Below, in pieces: positions 34,830 through 45,550 of a stretch of DNA of 64,000 nucleotides. How positions within the stretch are numbered: position 1 is the stretch's first letter; the number at the start of each line of letters is the position of its first letter. The DNA is from Exiguobacterium sibiricum 7-3 (GTDB lineage: Bacteria > Bacillota > Bacilli > Exiguobacteriales > Exiguobacteriaceae). The stretch spans positions 2,183,971 to 2,247,970 of the forward strand of contig NZ_KK211190.1 of the NCBI RefSeq assembly GCF_000620865.1, written 5' to 3'. The notes below the pieces were generated by a model. It was not told where the DNA came from. It saw only the letters and a program-made list of their open reading frames with translations, and made no database searches. A program made the position numbers and the translations under genes.

Positions 34830-35803
34830 TGGACCTTCACCTTGCCTTCCAGTATTTCTTGTTTCAATTGTTCGAGTCGTTGCAGTTCCTTTGCTGTAAA
34901 GTTGGCATTACGAATCGGTGCTAATTGAATAGCTCCATCTTTGACCCCTAACACGATTTGACCGGATTGAAGACCTGATGCCTTAACGCTGTCGCCAATT
35001 TTCGTAATCGCAAGATCGACCTGTTTCAACATCGACGTCATGACTGCGTCCGGTGCAATTGCCGTTTGATCACTGTCGACACCAATCGCCTTATTTCCTT
35101 TTTCTTCTGCCGCTTCCAGAACACCACTGCCGGTAAGCCCTGCTGCCGCATATAACACATCTGCCTCTTTTTTCATTTGAGCATTTGCCAGTTCCCGTCC
35201 TTTGTCCGGCGCAGCAAAGTCCTCCGCATAATCGACAAGAACACGGATGTCAGGATTAATCGCTGTTGCACCGGCCCGATAGCCTTTTTCAAACTTTTCA
35301 ATGAGCGACGACTTCATGCCGCCGATGAAACCAATCGTTTCACTGTCAGATTGGATTGCTGCCGCTGCCCCCGCCAGATAACTGCCTTCATCCTCTTTAA
35401 ATGTGACGGATAATACATTCGGTAGTTCTGACACGGCATCAATCAATGCAAACTGCTGTTTTGGATACTGTTTAGCAACTTTCTCCAAGTCCGCCTGTCC
35501 CATGAAACCGAGACCGACGACAACGGTCGGCTGTTGTTTCGCTAATGCGGCAAATGCCGCTTCATATGATTTTGTTTCGCTCAATTCTCTATAATCAATG
35601 AACCAGTCTTCTTTTTCACGCAGTAAGGACATGCCGCTCATGGCTGCATCACTGAATGATTGATCCCCTAATCCGACATCGGATAAGACGACTGCCATTT
35701 TTCGACGCTCCTTCACTGCTTGTTGCGGATCATCGATGACACTTCCACAACCCGCCAGACCGATTGTCAATGCTAGTATGGACAAACTGAATCGTTTTGA
35801 CAT
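34826..35803 (-). CDS. BMP/Med-family ligand-binding lipoprotein
   Basis: A 325-residue exported lipoprotein. The signal peptide [19 protein letters not shown] ends in a lipobox LAGC, so the Cys becomes the lipidated N-terminus. The mature domain is a type I periplasmic-binding fold of the BMP family ([102 protein letters not shown]). Related proteins bind nucleosides or autoinducer-like ligands. No permease or ATPase is adjacent. The start ATG at 35803 follows GGAGGG; an earlier ATG 24 codons out is not needed. It is coupled to the downstream chemoreceptor. Confidence 0.88.
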   Translation of the reverse strand: MSKRFSLSILALTIGLAGCGSVIDDPQQAVKERRKMAVVLSDVGLGDQSFSDAAMSGMSLLREKEDWFIDYRELSETKSYEAAFAALAKQQPTVVVGLGFMGQADLEKVAKQYPKQQFALIDAVSELPNVLSVTFKEDEGSYLAGAAAAIQSDSETIGFIGGMKSSLIEKFEKGYRAGATAINPDIRVLVDYAEDFAAPDKGRELANAQMKKEADVLYAAAGLTGSGVLEAAEEKGNKAIGVDSDQTAIAPDAVMTSMLKQVDLAITKIGDSVKASGLQSGQIVLGVKDGAIQLAPIRNANFTAKELQRLEQLKQEILEGKVKVQ

Positions 35804-35835
35804 ATTTCCACTTCCCTCCACTGTTCTACAATGGA

Positions 35836-35862
35836 TTATCGGAAAGGTTGTCTGACTTCTTA
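35836..35862 (-). promoter_or_regulatory. SigD-type (motility) promoter of the BMP-chemoreceptor pair
   Basis: On the minus strand TAAG (35859-35862), exactly 15 bases and TCCGATAA (35836-35843) match the SigD consensus TAAA-N15-GCCGATAA with one mismatch in each element. It lies 33 bases before the lipoprotein ATG. Confidence 0.75.
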
Positions 35863-35889
35863 ACCTAAAAATCAAATTCAGAATTGTTT

Positions 35890-35942
35890 TAAAACAAAAA
35901 CGTGTCCTTCCCGCAACAACAGTTGCAAAAAGAACACGTCGG
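35890..35942 (-). terminator. Terminator of deoC
   Basis: On the minus strand ACGTGTTCTTTTTGCAAC and GTTGCGGGAAGGACACGT pair (with internal mismatches) and run into TTTTTGTTTT. Confidence 0.75.
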
Positions 35943-35956
35943 TCTATCAGATTAAA

Positions 35957-36622
35957 TTAGTAATCGCTGTCTGAAGAACCACCTGTGACGATGGCGATTC
36001 CGGCAGAAGCACCGATGCGTGTTGCGCCAGCATCGATCATTGCTTTTGCGCCTTCGAAATCACGAACGCCGCCTGAAGCTTTAACACCGATGTCAGGTCC
36101 GACTGTTTCACGCATGAGACGGATATCTTCTACCGTTGCGCCGCCTGTCGAGAAACCAGTTGACGTCTTGACAAAATCTGCACCTGCTTTGACTGATAAC
36201 TCAGCAGCGGTTTTAATTTCTTCTTTTGTTAAGAGACAGTTCTCGAAGATGACTTTGACGAGTGTCCCGTTTGCTGCTTCGACAACCGCACGAATGTCGC
36301 GTTCAACAAGTGAAAGATCGCCGTCTTTCAATGCGCCGATATTTAAGACCATATCGATTTCTGTTGCTCCGTTTTTGATGGCATCTTGTGTTTCAAATGC
36401 TTTTACTTCTGGTGTGTTTGCACCAAGTGGGAAGCCGATGACTGTACAGACTTTAACTGCGTCGTCTGATTTCAAAAGTTCTGCTGCGAGTGCTACGTTT
36501 GTCGGGTTGACACAGACGCTTGCAAATTTGTATTCGAGTGCTTCCTTACAAAGTGTTTCGATTTGAGCACGTGACGTTTCTGCTTTTAAAGCCGTGTGGT
36601 CGATCATTCCTGCTAAATTCAT
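35957..36622 (-). CDS. deoC: Deoxyribose-phosphate aldolase
   Basis: A 221-residue class I aldolase that splits 2-deoxyribose-5-phosphate into glyceraldehyde-3-phosphate and acetaldehyde in deoxynucleoside catabolism. The Schiff-base lysine is K152 in [11 protein letters not shown], with the proton-relay D90 ([10 protein letters not shown]) and K181 ([10 protein letters not shown]); the [13 protein letters not shown] block is at 57-69. Length is normal. It stands alone, without other deo genes nearby. A strong AAGGAGG precedes the ATG. No DeoR-type operator was recognised. The neighbouring BMP-family binding lipoprotein could point to nucleoside use, but they are separated by a terminator. 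Confidence 0.95.
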   Translation of the reverse strand: MNLAGMIDHTALKAETSRAQIETLCKEALEYKFASVCVNPTNVALAAELLKSDDAVKVCTVIGFPLGANTPEVKAFETQDAIKNGATEIDMVLNIGALKDGDLSLVERDIRAVVEAANGTLVKVIFENCLLTKEEIKTAAELSVKAGADFVKTSTGFSTGGATVEDIRLMRETVGPDIGVKASGGVRDFEGAKAMIDAGATRIGASAGIAIVTGGSSDSDY

Positions 36623-36698
36623 GATTCATTTCCTCCTTAAGGATATCCCTTAGACTCTGTTTCCATTCTATCATGCAAGAGGTCAGACTTCTATCTTT

Positions 36699-37583
36699 TT
36701 ACGCGACTTTTCGTAACTGTTTTTTCCGAATCAATAAACCATTTAAGGTAAAGACAAGGGCAGCCGACCAAATGAATGTAAACGCAATCAAGTGCGTTCT
36801 CGTAAAGGGTTCATCATACAGGAGAACTCCGATCGCAAGCGACAACGTCGGAGCAACGAATTGCAGAAAACCAACGACTGTAAACGGAATCCGTTGCGCT
36901 CCAAATCCGAACAATAACAGTGGAACAGCGGTAATGATACCAGTCAAAAAGAGTCCGATCATCACAAAGGGAGACGACGTAAAAGTCTCTTGCCCACTGA
37001 CACCCATATATCCTAAGAACAGGATGGCAATCGGTAACGGAGCAAGCGTTTCAATCGTCAAGCTGACCGTTGATTCAAGCGGTCGCTGTTTTTTGACGAC
37101 TCCATAAAAACCAAAGCTGAAGGCCAGTGCGAGCGAAATCCAAGGAAACTTTCCATAGCCGATCGTCAGGATCAAGACACCAATCGTCGCAAGTAGAATC
37201 GCGAGCCATTCAATCCGCGACAGTTTCTCCCGGAAAAAGAACACTCCGAAAATGATGCTGACAATCGGATTGATGTAATACCCAAGCGATGCTTCGACGA
37301 TAAAATTATGATTGACCGCCCAGATGTAGATGAACCAGTTCATGCTAATGATCAGTCCGTTCAGGAAAAAAAGACGACGGGTGAACGGGTTTTTCAATGC
37401 CCCCGTAAACTTCGGCAATGCTTTTTGAAGGGATAATAATAACAGTAAGAAAATAAACGACCAGACGATTCGGTGGGCTAATATCTCTTCACTCGAGACG
37501 GTCGCAAGTAATTTCCAGTAGATCGGCAACAAACCCCAAATGATATAGGCGGATAATGTTGCGATGAAACCTGATTTATTCAT
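36699..37583 (-). CDS. RarD-type EamA/DMT-family transporter
   Basis: A 294-residue membrane protein with ten predicted helices in two EamA repeats. The N-terminus MNKSGFIATLSAYIIWGLLPIYWKLL and SLGYYINPIVSIIFGVFFFREKL are the RarD hallmarks. RarD proteins are drug/metabolite exporters of poorly defined substrate. The adjacent upstream gene is a paralogue with the same motif (SLGYYINPLVSVLFGLLFFGERL), 22 bases away, so the two arose by tandem duplication and probably share a transcript; they may function as a pair. Confidence 0.88.
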   Translation of the reverse strand: MNKSGFIATLSAYIIWGLLPIYWKLLATVSSEEILAHRIVWSFIFLLLLLSLQKALPKFTGALKNPFTRRLFFLNGLIISMNWFIYIWAVNHNFIVEASLGYYINPIVSIIFGVFFFREKLSRIEWLAILLATIGVLILTIGYGKFPWISLALAFSFGFYGVVKKQRPLESTVSLTIETLAPLPIAILFLGYMGVSGQETFTSSPFVMIGLFLTGIITAVPLLLFGFGAQRIPFTVVGFLQFVAPTLSLAIGVLLYDEPFTRTHLIAFTFIWSAALVFTLNGLLIRKKQLRKVA

Positions 37584-37605
37584 GAATAATTTCCTCTTTT
37601 CTCAA

Positions 37606-38481
37606 TCACGATACTTTTTTCATTTTCATTCGTCCGCTTGATATCCCACTGATTGTAAAGACAGCGACGGCCAGCCAAATGAACAAGAACGCGATGAAGT
37701 GAATCGGTGTAAAGACGTCATTGAATAAAAAGACTCCGAGAATCAAGGTCAAGGTCGGAGCGATATATTGTAAAATCCCGACATAGACGAACGGGATTTT
37801 CGGCATTCCGTATCCAAACAACATCAATTGAATGGCCGTTGCCACTCCTAACATGACGATCGCGAACAAGGCTTCCGTCGGGAGAGCAATCGGGTTCGCA
37901 CCCGTTAAACCAAGCGTCAATACGGCAAACGGTAGCGTCACGAGTGTTTCAAGAAACAGACCAGATAACGGTTCTGCCGCTGCCTTCTTTTTCAGAACAC
38001 CGTAAAAGGCAAATGAGATGGCGAGTGAAAACGCAATGATCGGAAACTTCCCGTAACCGAACGTTAAAATCAAGACACCCGTGATGGCACTGACGATTGC
38101 GAGCAGTTGGGCCCGATTCAGACGTTCACCGAAAAATAATAAACCGAACAAGACGCTGACCAGTGGGTTAATGTAATAGCCGAGTGACGACTCGACGAGA
38201 TACCCTTCCCCGATCGCATATAAATACAAGGTCCAGTTCCCCCCAAGAACGAGTCCTGCTGCTAGAACGGTATTCCGTTGGCGTTTACTTTGCCAAAGTT
38301 GCTTGACGTGTTTAAATTTTCCTGTCAGTCGCAGTAATAACGTGACAAAGATAAAGGCACTGATGATGCGAATTGATACGACCGTCCACGCCGGTACTTC
38401 ATCCGCGAACAGTTTGTAGATTGGCAACAAGCCACCAATCACATAAGCGACGAACGTCGCACTCATTCCACGTTTATCCAC
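37606..38481 (-). CDS. RarD-type EamA/DMT-family transporter, tandem paralogue
   Basis: A 291-residue, ten-helix membrane protein closely related to the following gene. The family block SLGYYINPLVSVLFGLLFFGERLNRAQLLAI is conserved. The first helix region reads VAYVIGGLLPIYKLFADEVPAW, slightly shorter than in the paralogue (IIWGLLPIYWKLL), i.e. a one- or two-residue difference in the entry motif, hinting at divergent specificity. Start GTG has AAGGGGG six bases upstream. Substrate unknown. Confidence 0.87.
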   Translation of the reverse strand: MDKRGMSATFVAYVIGGLLPIYKLFADEVPAWTVVSIRIISAFIFVTLLLRLTGKFKHVKQLWQSKRQRNTVLAAGLVLGGNWTLYLYAIGEGYLVESSLGYYINPLVSVLFGLLFFGERLNRAQLLAIVSAITGVLILTFGYGKFPIIAFSLAISFAFYGVLKKKAAAEPLSGLFLETLVTLPFAVLTLGLTGANPIALPTEALFAIVMLGVATAIQLMLFGYGMPKIPFVYVGILQYIAPTLTLILGVFLFNDVFTPIHFIAFLFIWLAVAVFTISGISSGRMKMKKVS

Positions 38482-38507
38482 GATGAACCCCCTTCCATGT
38501 ATACAAG

Positions 38508-38537
38508 TAAAGCCGCCATCATCATGGCGACTTTTTC
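38508..38537 (-). terminator. Probable terminator of rluF
   Basis: On the minus strand AAAGTCGCCAT, a short loop and ATGGCGGCTTT form a stable stem directly after the stop; the T run is short, so strength is uncertain. Confidence 0.65.
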
Positions 38538-38540
38538 AGC

Positions 38541-39236
38541 TTATTGTTGATCGAGAATCTCGAACAACGTCTTCATTTCTGACTCCGTCAAATCACGCCA
38601 TTCACCGATTGGTAATTCGCCGAGTTCAACGTTCATGATCCGCACGCGTTGCAGGCGTTTGACACGGTAACCAAACTCTTTACACATCCGGCGAATTTGC
38701 CGGTTCAACCCTTGTGTCAAAACGATTCGGAACGTCCGCGACTCGAGCTGTTCGACGACACATTCTTTCGTCGTCGTTCCGAGAATCTCGACGCCGCCTG
38801 CCATTCCTTCGATGAACGTTTCCGTAATCGGTGCGTCGACCGTCACGATATACTCTTTATCGTGATTGTTTTCTGCCCGTAAAATCCGGTTGACGATATC
38901 TCCGTCGTTCGTCAGTATAATCAATCCGTCCGAGTCTTTGTCGAGTCGTCCGATCGGGAAAATCCGTTTCGGATGATTGACGAAATCGATGATGTTGCCT
39001 TCAATGTCACGTTCCGTCGTACATGTAATGCCGACAGGTTTGTTTAAAATCAAGTACTCGAGTTCTGGTTTTGCTTGAAGCGGCTGTCCGTCAATTTCGA
39101 CGGCGTCCGTTTTTTCGACCTGCGAGCCGAGCTCGGCGACGTTGCCGTTAATGGTCACACGTCCGGCATCGATGAGCTTATCTGCTGCCCGGCGGGAACA
39201 AAATCCTGTTTCGCTGATAAATTTATTGATTCGCAT
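38541..39236 (-). CDS. rluF: 23S rRNA pseudouridine synthase RluF-like
   Basis: A 231-residue RsuA-family enzyme. An S4 domain (MRINKFISETGFCSRRAADKL, 1-60) is followed by the catalytic domain with the Asp in GRLDKDSDGLIILTNDGD. The long collinear similarity to E. coli RluF through VDFVNHPKRIFPIGRLD, EYIVTVDAPIT and RIMNVELGELPIGEWRDLT supports this member over RluB or RsuA, although it lacks RluF's basic tail. The start is the ATG at 39236, ten bases after GAGG, rather than the longer frame. It probably modifies U2604 (E. coli numbering) or a neighbour. Confidence 0.87.
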   Translation of the reverse strand: MRINKFISETGFCSRRAADKLIDAGRVTINGNVAELGSQVEKTDAVEIDGQPLQAKPELEYLILNKPVGITCTTERDIEGNIIDFVNHPKRIFPIGRLDKDSDGLIILTNDGDIVNRILRAENNHDKEYIVTVDAPITETFIEGMAGGVEILGTTTKECVVEQLESRTFRIVLTQGLNRQIRRMCKEFGYRVKRLQRVRIMNVELGELPIGEWRDLTESEMKTLFEILDQQ

Positions 39237-39327
39237 AAGTTGATGTCCTCTTTCTCTTGTATAATCTTTACTCAGTGTAGCGTATCCGTTACCTGAAAAC
39301 AAAATAATTTATCGACAGGAAAACAAA

Positions 39328-39357
39328 ATTCGCCTTCCTGTAACCGGAAGGCGAATT
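39328..39357 (-). terminator. Terminator of the hrcA-to-mtaB operon
   Basis: AATTCGCCTTCC (39328-39339) and GGAAGGCGAATT (39346-39357) form a perfect 12-base stem; on the minus strand it is followed by TTGTTTTCC. It closes the heat-shock operon. Confidence 0.88.
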
Positions 39358-39361
39358 CCTT

Positions 39362-40696
39362 TTAGATGGCTTGCTCTTTTAATGTCTCAAGGACGCGAAC
39401 GAATTGCCCGTCATTCATCGGGTAACCTGCTTTTGTGATCTTGACGCGAACGAGTTGACCAATCAATGATTCGTCCCCTTCAATCGCGACACGTAAGTAA
39501 TTATCAGTATAACCGACCAGACGACCGCCTGCTTCTTCCGAAAATTCTTCGGGAATGATTTCAAGCAGTTCATCTTCGTACTTCGACGCATATTCTTTGG
39601 CCAGCTGATCCGACAAGGCAATCAAGCGAGCGACACGTTGTTCTTTAACGTGCTCATCGACTTGTTCATCCATCATTGCAGCCGGTGTCCCGGTCCGTTT
39701 CGAATACGGGAAGACATGCAGTTCGCTGAACTTATGATCGTTGATGAAGTTAAACGTCTCCATGAACTCTTCTTCCGTCTCGCCTGGGAAACCGACGATG
39801 ACGTCAGACGTAATCGCACAATCCGGCAGAACTTCCTTCAGACGCGTGATCCGTTCACCGAACTCGGCCATCGTATATTTCCGGCGCATCCGGCGCAAGA
39901 CCGTATCCGATCCCGATTGAATCGGAACGTGGAGATGCCGGACGACGATCGGTGAATCTTTCAGGACATCCAGCACTTCATCCGTGATTTGGCTCGCTTC
40001 AATCGACGAAATCCGGAGCCGTTCGAGACCTGTCACGGATTCTAAAGCTTTTAACAACTTCGCCAAGTTATAGTCTTTTAAGTCTTCTCCGTAACCGCCG
40101 GTATGAATACCGGTCAGGACAATCTCTTTGTACCCTGCGTCGACCAACTGTTGTGCCTGCTTCAAGACATCTTTCGGTTGGCGCGAACGCATCAGACCAC
40201 GTGCCCACGGAATGATACAGAACGTGCAGAAGTTGTTGCAGCCTTCTTGAATCTTCAAGGAAGCCCGTGTCCGGTCGGTAAAGGCCGGTACGTCGAGTTC
40301 TTCGTACACTTTTGCTTTCATGATGTTCCCGACGGCGTTGATCGGCATCCGTTCTTCACGGAACTGTTCGATATAACCGATCATCTTATGACGATCCTGG
40401 GTGCCGACGACGACATCGACTCCTGGAATCGCCATGATTTCAGCCGGTGACGTCTGCGCATAACAACCGGTGACACAGATGACGCTGTCCGGATTTTGAC
40501 GAATCGCCCGCCGAATCACTTGTCGGCTCTTTTTATCGCCCGTATTCGTTACTGTACATGTATTGACGACGTAGACGTCGGCATGATCTGCAAAGTCGAC
40601 ACGTCCATATCCCGCATCTTTGAACAGTTGCCAGACGGCTTCTGTCTCGTAATGATTGACTTTACAACCAAGCGTTTGAAAGGCTACCGTTGCCAT
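39362..40696 (-). CDS. mtaB: tRNA t6A37 methylthiotransferase MtaB
   Basis: A 444-residue radical-SAM enzyme that converts t6A37 to ms2t6A37 in tRNAs reading ANN codons (B. subtilis YqeV). N-terminal Cys residues C11, C47 and C78 hold one Fe-S cluster; the radical-SAM cluster ligands are C153, C157 and C160 in CNNFCTFC. The HVPIQSGSDTVLRRMRRKYT block and a C-terminal TRAM domain (about 380-440) follow. The start is the ATG at 40696, nine bases after AAAGG, not the GTG three codons upstream. It is the last gene of the hrcA-grpE-dnaK-dnaJ-prmA-rsmE-mtaB unit. Confidence 0.95.
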   Translation of the reverse strand: MATVAFQTLGCKVNHYETEAVWQLFKDAGYGRVDFADHADVYVVNTCTVTNTGDKKSRQVIRRAIRQNPDSVICVTGCYAQTSPAEIMAIPGVDVVVGTQDRHKMIGYIEQFREERMPINAVGNIMKAKVYEELDVPAFTDRTRASLKIQEGCNNFCTFCIIPWARGLMRSRQPKDVLKQAQQLVDAGYKEIVLTGIHTGGYGEDLKDYNLAKLLKALESVTGLERLRISSIEASQITDEVLDVLKDSPIVVRHLHVPIQSGSDTVLRRMRRKYTMAEFGERITRLKEVLPDCAITSDVIVGFPGETEEEFMETFNFINDHKFSELHVFPYSKRTGTPAAMMDEQVDEHVKEQRVARLIALSDQLAKEYASKYEDELLEIIPEEFSEEAGGRLVGYTDNYLRVAIEGDESLIGQLVRVKITKAGYPMNDGQFVRVLETLKEQAI

Positions 40697-40701
40697 TTCA
40701 C

Positions 40702-41448
40702 TCACCCTTTCAATTCAAAATGATACGATACGGCGGATAGGACGTAGAGTGGTGCCGTTTCCGTCCGCAAAATCCGTCGTCCGAGTGATGCCGGCACGAA
40801 TCCGCCAGCGGTTAACCGCGTTACTTCTGTTTCCGTCAGTCCACCTTCCGGACCAATCACAACCAATAAGGAGTCGCCTGACTGAAGCTGGGACAACGTC
40901 GAAGCAAAGGCTGCCGCCTCCCCTTCTTTCGCCGATTCTTCGTAAGCAATCAGACACGCTGTATAGTCACCTGCACGTTGTAGGACTTCATCATACGTCA
41001 CATACTCAATCGTCGGCAAGTGTGCCCGGTATGATTGTTCCGCTGCTTCTTTGCTGATTTTTTGAAGCCGTTCCAACTTCTTCGGGATTTTTTTTGCATC
41101 CCACTTCGAGACCGAACGGGCCGATTCAAACACAAGCAACCGGCTGACACCAAGTTCTGTCGCTTTTTGTGCAACGAGCTCTACTTTATCCCCTTTTGGT
41201 AAAGCATAAGCAATCGTCACATGAATTGGAAGTTCCGTCTCAATCGGGAGTTCTTCGACAATTTGGGCGACAGCGGATTGTTTATCGAGCTGGTCAAGCC
41301 GGCAACGAAACAGTCCTGTGCCGTCTAACACTAAAATCTCATCTCCGACATCCATCCGCATGACATTTTTCATGTGATGCGCGTCGTCTTTTGACAGTGT
41401 AAAGGTATTTCCCGCACGTGCGGTCTGTTCGACGAAATATCGTTGCAT
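40702..41448 (-). CDS. rsmE: 16S rRNA (U1498-N3) methyltransferase RsmE
   Basis: A 248-residue SPOUT-class methyltransferase, of normal length. The N-terminal PUA-like domain begins MQRYFVEQTARAGNTFTLSKDDAHHMKNVMRM; the trefoil-knot domain contains ALPKGDKVELVAQKATELG, AEQSYRA and VVIGPEGGLTETEV (the SAM-binding knot loop) and ends with LGRRILRTETAPLYVLS. The start ATG at 41448 has GAGG nine bases upstream, five bases after the prmA stop. It sits in the heat-shock operon, as in B. subtilis. Confidence 0.95.
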   Translation of the reverse strand: MQRYFVEQTARAGNTFTLSKDDAHHMKNVMRMDVGDEILVLDGTGLFRCRLDQLDKQSAVAQIVEELPIETELPIHVTIAYALPKGDKVELVAQKATELGVSRLLVFESARSVSKWDAKKIPKKLERLQKISKEAAEQSYRAHLPTIEYVTYDEVLQRAGDYTACLIAYEESAKEGEAAAFASTLSQLQSGDSLLVVIGPEGGLTETEVTRLTAGGFVPASLGRRILRTETAPLYVLSAVSYHFELKG

Positions 41449-41452
41449 CGGC

Positions 41453-42400
41453 TTAAGCCTCGCGTTTCGCGATAATCGCGACCCAATCCTCAAGCTTCGT
41501 CGTCTCGACGATGGTGAATCCGGCGGCTACCATCGCGTCACGCACCATATCTTTTTTCTGACCGATGATTCCGGAAGCGATGAAGTGACCGCCCGGTAAA
41601 GTCAGTTCATAGGCATCGTTGACGAAAAGTAAGATGACTTCGGCTAAAATGTTCGCGACGATCAACTCAACCGGTTCTTTGAGTTCTTTCATTAAATCGC
41701 CTTGACGGACCGTGACTTGCTGGCTGACTTTGTTTAACGCCACATTGTCTGTTGCCGAACGAACCGCGACTTCATCTAAATCAAGCGCAAAGACATCTTT
41801 AGCCCCGAGTTTGGCTGCTGCAATCGCCAGAACACCTGAACCCGTTCCGACATCGACGACACGGTCGTTGTCTTTCAGATAATTTTCAATCGCCTGGATA
41901 CAGAGGACTGTCGTCGGATGCGTTCCTGTTCCAAATGCCATCCCGGGATCGAGTTCGATGATCTTTTCATCCGGTTGCGGTGTGTAGTCTTCCCACATTG
42001 GAACGACCGTCAAATGACGGCTGATTTTAACGGGTTTATAAAACTGTTTCCACGAATGGGCCCAGTCTTCTTCATCGACTTGTGTCAGCGTGACAGTTCC
42101 TGCACCAATCGTCAGACCGAATTTCGTCAGCATCTGAATGTCGCGTTCGATTCCTTTAATCGTATCCGTCAAATCACTGCTTTCCGCAAGATACGCTTTG
42201 ACGAGTACACCGCTGTCCGGGTATTCGTCGCGCTTCTTCTCATCCCAAATCTCACCGAAGTTATCTTCACGATGTGACATCATTTCGAAATCTTCGACGT
42301 CCTCGATGACGACACCGCTTGCTCCTGCTTCATGTAAGATGTTCGAGACTGCTTCGATTGCTTCTTGTGTCGTATGGACACAGACTTCTGACCATTTCAT
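41453..42400 (-). CDS. prmA: Ribosomal protein L11 methyltransferase
   Basis: A 315-residue SAM-dependent enzyme that trimethylates ribosomal protein L11. The N-terminal substrate-recognition domain (about 1-120) is followed by a Rossmann methyltransferase with ELDPGMAFGTGTHPTT (about 157) and VDVGTGSGVLAIAAAKLG (about 187), plus the catalytic NILAEV motif (about 250). The length matches the family. It lies between dnaJ (24 bases upstream) and rsmE, and is probably induced by heat together with the chaperones. Confidence 0.96.
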   Translation of the reverse strand: MKWSEVCVHTTQEAIEAVSNILHEAGASGVVIEDVEDFEMMSHREDNFGEIWDEKKRDEYPDSGVLVKAYLAESSDLTDTIKGIERDIQMLTKFGLTIGAGTVTLTQVDEEDWAHSWKQFYKPVKISRHLTVVPMWEDYTPQPDEKIIELDPGMAFGTGTHPTTVLCIQAIENYLKDNDRVVDVGTGSGVLAIAAAKLGAKDVFALDLDEVAVRSATDNVALNKVSQQVTVRQGDLMKELKEPVELIVANILAEVILLFVNDAYELTLPGGHFIASGIIGQKKDMVRDAMVAAGFTIVETTKLEDWVAIIAKREA

Positions 42401-42423
42401 TTCCTGTCACGCTCCTTTAGTGA

Positions 42424-43536
42424 TCACCCTGTAAAGAATGTTTTGATGCGGCTGAATACGCCTTCGTGTTGTTCTTCGACACCTTTTTCATCACTGATTT
42501 CGTTGAACTCACGAAGCAGTTCTTTTTGACGATCCGTCAGATTTTTTGGTGTGATGATGACGACATTGACATACTGATCCCCGTGATGGCCTGAACGGAC
42601 GTTTGGCATCCCTTTGCCACGCAGACGGAACCGTGAACCGGTTTGTGTACCGGCCGGAATTTTCAAGCTGACTTTCCCGTGAACAGTCGGTACTTCGATT
42701 TCATCTCCAAGCGTCGCTTGTGCGAAAGTGAGCGGCATATCCATGACGATATGGTCATCAACGCGTTCAAATAATTCATGTTCCCGAACACGGACGACGA
42801 CATACAAATCACCGAACGGTCCGCCGTTCACACCGGCTTCCCCTTTACCTGCTAACCGGATTTGTTGACCATTGTCGATCCCGGCTGGAATCTTGACGCG
42901 GACATCTTTATTTTTACGGACACGACCGGCTCCCCGGCATGTTTCACATGGTTCTTTGACGATTTGTCCACGACCGTGGCATGTCGAACACGTCGTTTGA
43001 TTGACGACACGTCCAAACATCGTATTTTGCTCGACGTTGATGTGTCCTGATCCACCACAACGTTTACATGTTTCCGGATGTGTTCCCGGTTTAGCACCTG
43101 AACCGTGACACGTTCCGCAATCTTCTTCGACTGGAATCGTAATGACTTTCTCGACACCAGAGAAAGCTTCCATGAAGTCGATTTCTTCGACATATTGTAA
43201 ATCCTGTCCTTTACGCGGGGCATTCGGATCTTGACGGCGTCCGCCACCGAAGAACATATCAAAGATGTCGCCGAACCCTTCTGCTCCACCAAAGCCACCG
43301 CCTCCTTGCGATGGATCCTGGTGACCAAACTGGTCGTAACGGGCACGTTGATTGTCGTCTGACAAGACTTCATAGGCTTCCGACAACTCTTTGAATTTTT
43401 GATCGGCATCCGCCTCTTTATTGACATCCGGATGATAAGTCCGAGCTAGTTTTCGGTAAGCTCGTTTAATCTCTGCTGCTGAGGCATCGCGCGCGACGCC
43501 TAACACTTCATAATAATCGCGTTTTTCCACGTGCAT
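42424..43536 (-). CDS. dnaJ: Chaperone DnaJ
   Basis: A 370-residue type I J-protein. The J domain holds HPD in [10 protein letters not shown] (about 36-38), and a Gly/Phe-rich linker ([22 protein letters not shown]) follows. Four zinc-finger CxxCxGxG motifs are present ([32 protein letters not shown]), then the C-terminal substrate-binding domains. It delivers clients to DnaK and stimulates its ATPase. The start ATG 43536 has GAGAGGA close by; a GTG two codons later is an alternative. A hairpin lies in the dnaK-dnaJ gap. Confidence 0.97.
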   Translation of the reverse strand: MHVEKRDYYEVLGVARDASAAEIKRAYRKLARTYHPDVNKEADADQKFKELSEAYEVLSDDNQRARYDQFGHQDPSQGGGGFGGAEGFGDIFDMFFGGGRRQDPNAPRKGQDLQYVEEIDFMEAFSGVEKVITIPVEEDCGTCHGSGAKPGTHPETCKRCGGSGHINVEQNTMFGRVVNQTTCSTCHGRGQIVKEPCETCRGAGRVRKNKDVRVKIPAGIDNGQQIRLAGKGEAGVNGGPFGDLYVVVRVREHELFERVDDHIVMDMPLTFAQATLGDEIEVPTVHGKVSLKIPAGTQTGSRFRLRGKGMPNVRSGHHGDQYVNVVIITPKNLTDRQKELLREFNEISDEKGVEEQHEGVFSRIKTFFTG

Positions 43537-43603
43537 TCTTCCTCTCTTTAGGTCCGATTCATTTCATACTGTTTGATTTTACCGAACTTCAGGCGACATG
43601 GAA

Positions 43604-43633
43604 AGAGCCAAAGCGCGGATTACGCTTTGGCTC
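43604..43633 (-). terminator. Hairpin between dnaK and dnaJ (partial terminator or mRNA processing site)
   Basis: AGAGCCAAAGCG (43604-43615) and CGCTTTGGCTCT (43622-43633) make a perfect 12-base stem with a six-base loop. On the minus strand only TTT follows, so read-through into dnaJ is expected. It could lower dnaJ expression relative to dnaK. Confidence 0.65.
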
Positions 43634-43663
43634 TCTCTAGCGCCCGAAAAATCGGTCGGTTAC

Positions 43664-45514
<1,851 letters not shown>

Positions 45515-45550
45515 TTAGTTTAGTAGTGTTAAATCAGATCGTAACGTAGA

